Source of the DNA: Molanna angustata
Taxonomy: Eukaryota > Arthropoda > Insecta > Trichoptera > Molannidae
Direction of reading: 5' to 3'
Length of the DNA stretch: 64,000 nucleotides
Assembly: GCA_963576475.1 (NCBI GenBank)
Contig: OY754970.1
Coordinates: 31,029,780 to 31,093,779 of the forward strand
Shown here: one piece after another, positions 56,401 to 64,000 of the stretch
Layout of the letters: each line of letters opens with the position of its first letter
Numbering within the stretch: position 1 is the stretch's first letter
Position numbers and translations under genes: made by a program
Notes under the pieces: model-generated
The model's input: the letters and a program-made list of their open reading frames with translations, nothing else
What the model was told of the DNA's origin: nothing
The model's database searches: none

Positions 56401-59400
56401 AAAAGTTTAAATCCAGAAACCATCCCGGGCATACGCTCGACAATTCACCAAAGTTTCATTGTAATCGGACAAACGGTTTAGGAGCACATAATATGTACTA
56501 CATATTATGTAGCATACATGCATCCATTCATACATACATAAATAAATAAACAAAATAATTTTCCGATAGGAAATCAGTATATTATTGTTGATTTGTAAGT
56601 AAATAGTATTAGGTAGGTGATTTGTAAGTAAATATTTTTAATAATTCAGCATTTTTATCGCATTTTTTTTAGCGTGACACTGCATCAGGTATACTGGTAC
56701 ATGTTCGCACATAAATTAGATTTTTAGATGCTCTTGGTTTCTTCAGAAGGCGTGAGACAAACACACACACACATACACACACTAACAAAATCATTGTTTT
56801 ATTACTTTAGATTTTGGCTATTAATATTTTCAAAACATCAAGATTCTATCCTCAGATGTAACGATGGCACTACTTAAACCTAGAAAGTGGGGGATTATTG
56901 TTGTTGTTTTCAATAATAATATTTTTTTTTCAGGTTCTTCGACATGAAGAGTTTTCAGAAGGATGTGAAGCTGCATGTAATGGGTAATAAAGATTTGTTA
57001 TTATTAATAACATATTTGAATATGAGTTTTGTACTACCTACTGTCAGCTGCTGAAATCTAATTTTTGACTTATGAGATGTTTGTAAATTAATTGATGGAA
57101 TTAATGATTATCACTTTTTCATAAACTATTATTGTGCAATGAAAATGAACATTTTTTGTACTGAGAATGTTATATTTTGTCAAATTCGTTGTAAAATGTA
57201 ATCGAAATAATCTATGACAACTTAGTATTTAGATTTTTTTAGTAATTCATGATTGAATTTTTATAATAGTTAACACATTATTTCAAGCAATTTATTTAAA
57301 GTGCATTCTTGACATTGTTTCTGTTAGTTAAAAAAGTATATATTTTATCATTAGGATAAAAAAAATATATATTATTAATTTCAATTATCCATTTTTAGGC
57401 CATATGCAAATCGATGGAGCAAAACAATGGTTGGCTATGGCCCAGAATCTAGTCATTTTGTTGTTGAATTAACATACAACTATGGAATTACATCGTATGA
57501 GAAAGGAAATGATTTCATTGGCATCTCCATAAAATCTAGTGAGGCAATCCAAAGAGCTAAATGCTTAGGATGGCCTATGACCGAAGAGAATGGCTGTAAA
57601 GTGTTGGAAGCACCAGGGGGATACAAATTCTTTCTTATTGATGAGCCACAACCAACCGAGGAAGGTACACTTTCATATACATATTTAGAGAAAAATAAGA
57701 AATTATAAAATATACCAGGTGACTGTTTCGCCTGAGTGCCTTCACCAAGTGAAGTGGTTGTCTTGTTTTAACAGACAAATAATTTTGTAGAAATGAAACT
57801 CTTTTATCTTAATTATTTTGAATATATCCTTATGTATGGTGTTTCGGGATGGGGTGGTACATATAGGACGAATCTTTTGCCTGTTGAAGTTACGCAAAGA
57901 CTGATTGTAAAGATTATTCTAGGCAAACCTATAGATTACCCGACTGAACAGATCTATGTAGACTTCCCGGTCCCAACACTAAAACAGATAATAGACACGA
58001 TTGCAACTATATATGCTCACAGACAGAACCATCCTGAATTTTTTTCTAGTGGACTAGAGCAAAGTTCAAAATCATCGTTCCAAAGAAAAATACAACTGCA
58101 GCACAGAAATTACTGTCATATAGGGGAATATTATTTTACAATGACCTGCCCACTTCCATTAGAGAAATAAAAATACAACTGCAGCACAGAAATTACTGTC
58201 ATATAGGGGAATATTATTTTACAATGACCTGCCCACTTCCATTAGAGAAATAAAAATACAACTGCAGCACAGAAATTACTGTCATATAGGGGAATATTAT
58301 TTTACAATGACCTGCCCACTTCCATTAGAGAAATAAAAATACAACTGCAGCACAGAAATTACTGTCATATAGGGGAATATTATTTTACAATGACCTGCCC
58401 ACTTCCATTAGAGAAATAAAAGATCTAAATAAATTTAAAACTAAAAGGGCATATTTTTGGCAATATATAATCCTATATGTTGAATTTTTCTTTCTGTGTG
58501 TAATTACGATACTCCTCTCTCGAACACGAGTTTTTAACTCTATCGAGAGAGTATCAATACTGTAATTTTTGTTATATATTGTCACTTAGTCAAAATATTG
58601 TGTAATACTCTTATAAAATAAATAAATAAAAATATATAATGGAGTAAATACTGACTGTCAAAAAAATAAATAATGCAATTTGTATGCTTATATAATACTT
58701 GAATTGTGTGTTATTTGACATTTAATTTATTTTCAGATCCCATCAAAAAAGTTTCATTAGCGAGTTCAAACATTCATCAAACTCTGGCTTATTGGAACGG
58801 ACTTTTAGGATTAGATATATACGAAAAGAAACACAAGTCAACTGTTTTTGGATTTGGGGCCAATCAAGTGAAATTGGAATTTGTTGATATTGGTGAGATT
58901 TACGTTAAAGTAATATATTTCATATTCATGTCATTTTTAATATGTAAATCATATATTCTGTAATAATATTGTTTGCATACCATCACTGATTAAATTTATG
59001 TTCATGTCTCAGTCATTGGTCTCATTTATTATGAAGTATTGTAGAAAACATATGTATTAATTTTAAGTACTCGTGGATATTTTACATAGTAGAATTCCAT
59101 TTTAAATTATAATAAAATTAAACAATATGTTTTTGATTCTTCGTATATTTTTTTAATTCGTCGATAGCTATTTCGCCTTGTTAGGGCATCTTCAATAATA
59201 GGTATTAATGTTGTTGGATAGTGGACTGTACATCCACACACGGTGATCTAATCTTTTTTCACTTATTGTTACCCAAAATTATTGCAACTAACTTTCAAAG
59301 TGACAATTCTCAAACACATCGGTGAAGGGACAATAGCAATGAAGGGATAGACAGAAATATGCTTCTACAAATATAATACTCGAATTATTAAACACTTGTT

Positions 59401-59711
59401 TATTTTAATTTACAGGTGAATCAGTGAATCACGCAAAAGCATACGGACGTATAGCTTTTGCTTGTCCATTTGAGCAACAGCCGGAGGTTGACAAGAGGAT
59501 TCAAGAGGCTGATCAGAAGATACTTACACCATTGTTATCACTGGATACTCCGGGAAAGGCAACTGTGAGGGTCATCATTCTGGCTGATCCCGATGGTCAT
59601 GAAATATGTTTTGTTGACGATGAGGGCTTTAGTCAGTTGTCTCAGTTTGATACAAAAGGAGATGAACTTCTCGATCGGTACATAAAACTAGATAAGTCAC
59701 GCAAGGTCTAA
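50382..59711 (+). CDS. GLOD4: GLOD4, glyoxalase-domain-containing protein 4 (5 exons, complete)
   Basis: Two-domain vicinal-oxygen-chelate (VOC) protein of the glyoxalase fold. GLOD4 has no settled catalytic activity and is usually cytosolic or mitochondrial (family knowledge). Exons: 50382-50471, 56934-56983, 57399-57664, 58737-58892, 59416-59711; all GT..AG and phase-consistent, 285 residues. It aligns end to end with animal GLOD4: '[20 protein letters not shown]' (7-26), '[18 protein letters not shown]', '[20 protein letters not shown]', '[10 protein letters not shown]', a second VOC domain from about 136, and '[20 protein letters not shown]' followed by 'EICFV' (230-254). The start matches the family length (about 290 residues). 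Intron 1 is 6.5 kb and full of repeats; the others are 0.4-1.1 kb. It lies downstream of IA-2 on the same strand, with no sign of a shared transcript. Confidence 0.97.
50472..51395. other. intron 1 of GLOD4, first part
   Basis: AT-rich. Apart from the truncated SINE at 50688, nothing was recognised. Confidence 0.4.
50688..50840 (+). mobile_element. tRNA-derived SINE, family 2, 5'-truncated
   Basis: It starts inside the head with 'gtggtccaaaggttccgggt' and continues through 'ccggtggagacacag', 'attgttattaggtgcatgtt' and 'acatagtacctgttagttgc'. Related to 4498, minus strand there. Confidence 0.7.
51400..52440 (+). repeat. repeat family F copy with internal tandem duplication
   Basis: 51400-51640 is the reverse complement of 325-575. 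Downstream, about 51760-52090 and 52090-52400 are two similar ~320-bp units sharing 'atgatatcacgtgtcaaaat', 'tatactatcgttagaaaatt' and 'tatattcctggtagt'. Non-coding. Confidence 0.65.
52441..53065. other. GLOD4 intron 1 stretch
   Basis: It contains (TTTA)n and a retroelement-like tail ('ggcctctcccactaggaatg'), then another 'ggccacaacccactcatttt' core near 52797. No gene. Confidence 0.4.
53066..53253. mobile_element. long near-perfect hairpin (fold-back MITE candidate)
   Basis: Arms of about 80 bp. The left contains 'ctggggggcaagtctggtt', 'caaaaccctagtgattaccc' and 'atatcatggatataattat'; the right contains their reverse complements with few mismatches. The spacer is short (about 20-25 bp). No open frame. 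Confidence 0.85.
53254..54235. other. GLOD4 intron 1 stretch
   Basis: AT-rich, no recognised coding segment or repeat. Confidence 0.4.
54240..54870 (-). repeat. array of ~135-150-bp units, reverse orientation
   Basis: The cores 'ggccacaaccc' / 'gtcacatcccattcg' recur near 54258, 54390, 54525, 54698 and 54840, each followed by 'tttt.ata..atcaa.g' words. The core is the reverse complement of that in 48595-49150. Confidence 0.65.
54930..55252 (+). repeat. tandem repeat, ~65-bp units
   Basis: About four to five units share 'gaaatagtttgtataaaaac' and 'catanaa.aagaa' words (starts near 54982, 55048?, 55127, 55194). A/G-rich, non-coding. Confidence 0.6.
55257..55422 (+). repeat. C/T-rich tandem repeat
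   Basis: Repeats of 'cccgtcccttcagtacct' and variants ('aggcccttcagtacctcc', 'catcccgtcccttcagtc'). The same words occur in reverse at about 49187. Confidence 0.7.
55430..56405 (+). repeat. minisatellite with alternating 113/129-bp units
   Basis: Nine 'gtttaaatcca'-type starts at about 55430, 55548, 55677, 55805, 55918, 56031, 56160, 56273 and 56405. Units share 'cctgcgaagagatggaagga', 'ggaccttcttctcccaggat', 'caccttcataggtaaaatga' and a (GAA)n run. Longer units carry an extra 'ccgtcctggaaga' piece. Confidence 0.9.
56406..56495 (+). mobile_element. Helitron-like 3'-end segment after the minisatellite
   Basis: The last unit runs into 'catcccgggcatacgctcga' and 'ccaaagtttcattgtaatcg', then 'gacaaacggtttaggag'. 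This last block is a familiar motif near the ends of insect Helitron-like elements. No 5' end was identified. Confidence 0.45.
56496..56933. other. GLOD4 intron 1, last part
   Basis: It includes (CATA)n/(CA)n simple repeats near 56520 and 56760-56780. Nothing else recognised. Confidence 0.4.
56934..56983 (+). CDS. GLOD4: GLOD4 exon 2
   Basis: Residues 31-47: '[17 protein letters not shown]'. Acceptor 'tttttttttcag', donor 'gtaata'. Confidence 0.95.
56984..57398. other. GLOD4 intron 2
   Basis: AT-rich, nothing recognised. Confidence 0.5.
57399..57664 (+). CDS. GLOD4: GLOD4 exon 3
   Basis: Residues 47-135: '[20 protein letters not shown]' to '[19 protein letters not shown]', the rest of the first VOC domain. 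Acceptor 'ccatttttag', donor 'gtacac'. Confidence 0.96.
57793..58170 (+). pseudogene. non-LTR retrotransposon RT C-terminal fragment
   Basis: '[20 protein letters not shown]', '[20 protein letters not shown]' and 'IYAHRQNH' are typical of the thumb region after the RT core in Jockey/RTE-like polymerases. The catalytic core is missing. The end of the frame is the first unit of the 83-bp tandem repeat. It lies in GLOD4 intron 3. Confidence 0.75.
58091..58421 (+). repeat. 83-bp tandem repeat, four units
   Basis: 'tacaactgcagcacagaaat' starts at 58091, 58174, 58257 and 58340, an exact 83-bp period with near-identical units. The unit comes from the 3' end of the adjoining RT fragment. Confidence 0.95.
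58737..58892 (+). CDS. GLOD4: GLOD4 exon 4
   Basis: Residues 135-188: '[20 protein letters not shown]' then '[11 protein letters not shown]' to 'KLEFVDI', the start of the second VOC domain. Acceptor 'tattttcag', donor 'gtgaga'. Confidence 0.95.
58893..59415. other. GLOD4 intron 4
   Basis: AT-rich, nothing recognised. Confidence 0.5.
59416..59711 (+). CDS. GLOD4: GLOD4 exon 5 (terminal)
   Basis: Residues 188-285 and a TAA stop: '[10 protein letters not shown]', '[20 protein letters not shown]', '[20 protein letters not shown]'. Acceptor 'aatttacag'. Confidence 0.96.
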
Positions 59712-60597
59712 AAAGAATATATTTGATTACAAAATAACATCTTCAAAGTGATAATTGTTTGAAATTAATGTACTTGATCTTTATACTATTTTCTCAGCTA
59801 TTTTACTGAAGGTATCTTTACCTACCTTAACTCAATATATCATATATTACATAATATTTAACAATCTCTTCAAATATACATACACTCATCATCTAATCTT
59901 TAAGATTTAGGAGTCAAGATAACAGTCGGTTTATGTCATTGTTATTTTCTCTTTCAAAGATGAAACAAATTATATTTATTTTATTTAAAAGATGCCACGA
60001 AAACAGACAATATTGGTCTTTATGTGATTATTAAATTTGTAAAGTTCAATTTACCAATTAATATTAATTTAATTCACACTATCTTCATTTAATGAAGAAT
60101 CTGCAGCTGTGTAATGTTTTTGATGTAAAACTTCAATTGGAACTGTATACTTACAGTGTGTTTGAAAGCACTACTGCTAAATAACATTTACACAATTGCT
60201 TAATGATCTGATAGGTTTTAAATGTGTAGTGGTAGCTTTATAATTTTATAGAATAAAGAATAAGATATAGTATTTTTTTATTCAGATAAAATCAATGTAT
60301 ACACATGTTATAGCCTTTATAACCTTTAATACGTAACTGTATTTGTTTTGTGCCAGTAAAGTATGATACTGTAGTGTAAACTTACTCAAATAATAAAAAA
60401 AATCTGATAGTTTTGTTCAAAACAAGGAAAAGTTATTCATTGTATAACGTCTAAATCAAGTTTTATTGAGTACTTTTACATAGATTTTGCTGGTATACAA
60501 ATAAATATACATGAAGTATTCCTGTTGTATTTTATTTTTATTAAAATACCCTGATGTTTTATTTATTTTATTGAAATAAAATTTTAATATGCTCTAT
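59712..60597 (+). other. probable GLOD4 3' UTR and flank
   Basis: No coding. AATAAA-type hexamers occur near 60251 and beyond; the cleavage site was not resolved. Confidence 0.4.
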
Positions 60598-61060
60598 CAG
60601 TATTATTTATAAAAATTCCTTGAATCATGGTTCAATTGAACCCGGTTCCAAGTCTTATTCCACGTTCAACTGAAACATTTATACAAATATTTGAATCGCA
60701 GTTCAGTTGAACTCAATTTCATTCAACAGCACCTAATTTAGTTTTGTTCATTTGTTTGTTGTGACCACAAACAGTATGTGTGGCACGAAACACACGTCCA
60801 CCACGTGATAATTCAACATAAAACAATAATTCTAATGGATTAAATCTCTTTTTATATCTTATGTCAAAAAAAGCCTATCAAAATTATTTCAACGGATCAT
60901 AACTATTTAAAAAATGTGTAATGTCAAGTTAAACCAGTTCCCCGTTCAATTTGAGATGAATCACGGTTCAACTCTTGATCCATGTTTATAAATAAGAAAA
61001 GTGATCAAATTTGGGTTCAACCGTAATTCAAAATTTGAAGCTCTTTCATAAATAACACTA
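60598..61060 (+). mobile_element. MITE-like family B, copy 2 (uninterrupted)
   Basis: Starts 'cagtattatttataaa' and ends 'tttcataaataacacta', inverted repeats. It has the same 'gttcaattgaacccggtt', 'gttcagttgaactc' and 'cacggttcaactcttgatcc' blocks as 41134-42673. 463 bp, no open frame. A possible 3-bp 'tat' target duplication. Confidence 0.65.
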
Positions 61061-61299
61061 TATACCTAATATGTTTTTCTAAATAATATTACTGTGCAAA
61101 TTTCTCTCAAAAACGTTTACTGTGAAATGAGCTATAGTTCAAAGTATGCATTATTTTGCTTTTTCCTGATACTGCTTTGTATTTCTGACAAAGTGGGAGA
61201 ATCTACTTCAAACTGCGTTTCTATATTCCACTGATTTTTCTCTGAATATTTTATACTTATAAAAGGAAACTACATCAGTGTCTTCCACATTAACTCCCA

Positions 61300-61680
61300 G
61301 ATCCAGGTTTTAATCGAGCTTTTGTATACTCGAATGGGTTTTTGTCAAAGCTATTTTCTTCTTTCACTCTGATATACTCTCTCGCATCATTTACCATTAC
61401 TTCCGATACTGTAAGAATTAGTTTAAGCAATGATCTATAGGCTCTGGCTAGTTGGTGACAGAGCTTTGCATCTCCTGCACCCTAAACATGGTCCATTTTC
61501 TTTTCCTTTGGTACTTCCCAGAGTTTTAGTAAACTTGTTGAATGATTTACTCTATACCGTATAGAATATTTAGCAAGCAGTTTACATACATAGATAAGGT
61601 ACTCAATAGGCCCTAATATAGATCCCTGTGTGACCCCATCTTCCAGAAATTGATCTTACTACACCATTTTGTCTGACATT
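61300..61680 (-). pseudogene. non-LTR reverse transcriptase fragment (minus strand)
   Basis: The minus strand reads 'LEDGVTQGSILGPIEYLIYV', the RT motif usually 'GVPQGSxLGPLLFLIY', followed by a poorly conserved stretch. No YxDD was found. Decayed. Confidence 0.6.
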
Positions 61681-62098
61681 TTGCTCCTTTTAATTCATCA
61701 CAATGTTGCGGTTCAGTTTGACAAATATTTTCAGCTTATTTTAGGGAATCCATTTATGGATAAAAAAAAACTTATTTTGTTTAAGTTCTTTTAATTATAA
61801 AATTAAGTACTCATAAATTTGTTATTTATGACTTTCAAACAATTTTATGTCACAATCAATTAGTCAAAACTAAAGACAATTTGTATATTCAGTTTATAAA
61901 TTGAGCCCACCATTAAATATTTTAGTTAACTGAATATTTTTCTCACAAGAATGTTCCAAATAGAAATGTAATTGTTGGTGTTGTCAAATAATTTTGATGA
62001 CAGGAACATTATTATTGTTAGAATACAAAACTGTGTGCGACAACTTATTTAGCAAGCTTAAGAAGGCATAACTGTAATGACTGAAAACATGACATATT
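61681..62098. other. intergenic stretch
   Basis: AT-rich, nothing recognised. Confidence 0.4.
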
Positions 62099-63389
62099 AC
62101 TAGTTGCATGTAACACATGAGATCCAACTGTCGATAGCTTTCTTTCTTTCTCCTTAGCGCTTTTTGTCCCGTTTCTATCGGGGAACGCTTTGACCATGAT
62201 CCTGGAATTGGAGAATCTGGTTATTACATTGAAGCGACTGCCATCTGACCTTCGTAACCTTTAGAAATGGGAACCAGACAAATTGGATCATGGCTACACA
62301 TAGCAAGTGATATAAATCCGCACATAGATTTTTTAAAAATCCAGAGGTGCGTGCCCCGCCCGGATTCGAACCGTCGACCTCACACATGTGAAGCGACGAC
62401 CTTACCGCTGGGCTATCACCGCCAACTGTCGATAGCGATAGTGTGTATTGTTGAACAATAAGAATCAAACTATAAACCCATAAATCCAAATTATTGAAAA
62501 TTTTAACACATGTTTGTATGTATGTCAGGATAGGACAGTATGGAGGTCAGTCCTCTTTTCCTACCCGGAATATGAAAACAGCATGATGGTTCTGTATGTA
62601 TGTTTGGAGATTAAGTACCTATCAAACTATTAAGTCTTCTTACATATTGTGTATAGGCGACTGCCATACAAATTGTATGAAGCAATGTCGTCACTAAATT
62701 CAATTTTTATAAAAATTGTTAAAAAAAATTTGAGATATACTTCTACAATATTAATATTTTTTATAGAAAATTAAATTATCTAGTTGGGGTGTTTCGGCTT
62801 TTTTCGATATTTAAAAAAAAATGGAAATATAGGTAGTTAAACTCATAAATTTATCATAAAAAAAATATTTTTATATAAATATGTTTGAGAAACTATATTT
62901 AATGAAAATTGTTTGAGAAACCCTGGAATTATTTTGAAAAAAACAATTTGAGATTTTGTATTTGTCTATGTTTATTCCAATTTTCAGCGTTCTAGCTTTT
63001 ATGGTTTCTGAGATATATGGAAAAATAAACCAAAAATTCAAAAGTTGATAACCCCTGACTGAAACAAAAATTCACAATTCTGAGTATAAAAGTTTTGTAG
63101 GCCTATAATTGTTTATATATTCTGAAATTATGGGCTCTGTAAATTGAGCGGATCAAAAGTTATAATGGGGGGACGGACAGACACACAAAACTCACATAAA
63201 ATGTTCTACTCCGAATTCTGAGTAAATCCATGTATGAGAACATATATGCTGCGAAGCCTCTAAGTTGGTGTTTTTAGCATGCAAAAAGTCCATTACGCCA
63301 TACAAAATGTTCCTTCGTACACGCATCTTGGATTTAAACTGCCTCTTCCTTCAATAGAATTTCATTCTCTTGAACGAATCGACAGTTGG
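62099..63389 (+). mobile_element. Helentron-like element (HINE), copy 4, with nested SINE
   Basis: Termini as in the other copies: 'actagttgcatgtaacacat' and 'gaatcgacagttgg'. Without the nested SINE and one duplicate it is about 993 bp. A small internal duplication of 'gtttgagaaac' lies near 62880-62930. Confidence 0.7.
62139..62421 (-). mobile_element. tRNA-derived SINE, family 4, nested in HINE copy 4
   Basis: The minus-strand head 'ggcggtgatagcccagcggt', B-box 'gacggttcgaatccgggcgg', and an (AAAG)n tail (the T/C-rich 'tttctttctttc' at 62139). Flanked by the perfect 15-bp duplication 'ccaactgtcgatagc' at 62124-62138 and 62422-62436. Confidence 0.88.
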
Positions 63390-63465
63390 AAAACGCCTTA
63401 TGTACTATGAAGTTGCGTGTTAGTAAGGTTAACTATCGCGCGCGTTAAAATGGGTTTATGCGTTA

Positions 63466-63643
63466 TTTTTTTTTTTTTAAATGAATATGTCCTTGTTAAA
63501 CAAGTACATATACATCTTCCTACGTTCCCTAAAATAAGCAAATAAATGCTTGTGCTTAGGTGAACAAAATCGGTCGAGGCAGGATTCAAACTCGTGACCA
63601 CTGGATTACTAGCCCAGCGCGCTAACCGCTCTGCCACCGACCC
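63466..63643 (-). mobile_element. tRNA-derived SINE, family 1, copy 6 (minus strand)
   Basis: The minus-strand head 'gggtcggtggcagagcggtt', '..cgagtttgaatcctgcc', tail words and poly(A). Nearly the same as copy 4 (39637). Confidence 0.82.
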
Positions 63644-64000
63644 ATCTGAATTAATCTATTTAAAATATGGGAAACTGAAAATTTGTTGATTTTTTGCATT
63701 TTAAGAACAAACCTTACTTGAAAGGAAAAAAAACTTTATCGGTCACACACTCTTTAAGCATATAACATTTATTTCTCTATGACACATAGTTATGGAGTAA
63801 TTTTAAGAAAATGCTGTATAAAAGGATATTTTTAATAATAAATTTAGGGGAATTTAGGCTGAATTTTAAAATGAACATTTACGAGATAAATTGATGTCGA
63901 AAATACTAATGGTATTTTTTTAGAAACTGCTCTTTAACACATTTGATTTTAAATTGGGGTGTTTAGGTTTATAAGGTCCCTTAAAAAATAACATGTATTC
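63644..64000. other. window end, nothing recognised
   Basis: AT-rich with no coding segment. Confidence 0.4.

Overview
The window is animal nuclear DNA, almost certainly from an insect. It is strongly AT-rich, has spliced genes with GT..AG introns, is crowded with SINEs, non-LTR retrotransposon pieces, MITEs and minisatellites, and carries a short (TTAGG)4 run, the insect telomere motif. The insect order cannot be fixed from sequence alone.

Two host genes lie in tandem on the + strand. (1) 14514-43726 holds 21 exons of an IA-2 family gene (receptor-type tyrosine phosphatase-like N; PTPRN / C. elegans ida-1 type), a dense-core-vesicle membrane protein. About 1,130 residues are covered, from the four-cysteine RESP18-homology region through a long lumenal linker, the membrane-proximal ectodomain, one transmembrane helix and the PTP-like domain to the stop codon. 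Only the signal-peptide exon was not found. (2) 50382-59711 holds a complete five-exon GLOD4 gene (glyoxalase-domain-containing protein 4, 285 residues, two VOC domains).

1-14.5 kb: no recognised coding exon. It contains a GC-richer promoter-like stretch near 1.8-2.0 kb, LINE fragments, SINEs, a 17-bp minisatellite, an inverted repeat and a ~1-kb Helentron-like (HINE) element. 14.5-43.7 kb: the IA-2 gene, whose introns hold a nearly full-length I-like non-LTR retrotransposon with a 13-bp target duplication (22118-27784), a tandemly duplicated SINE with very long (TA)n tails, several MITEs and two more HINE copies. 43.7-50.4 kb: IA-2 3' UTR/intergenic DNA, LINE tails and a tandem array. 50.4-59.7 kb: GLOD4, whose first intron (6.5 kb) contains a long hairpin and a chain of satellite-like arrays. 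59.7-64 kb: GLOD4 3' region, a MITE, an RT fragment, a fourth HINE copy with a nested SINE, and one more SINE.

The two host genes show no functional link. No prokaryotic genes, CRISPR arrays or new gene system were seen. The most informative structures are the repeats (asymmetric terminal inverted repeats, an empty-site comparison, nested insertions) and unusual features of the IA-2 protein.
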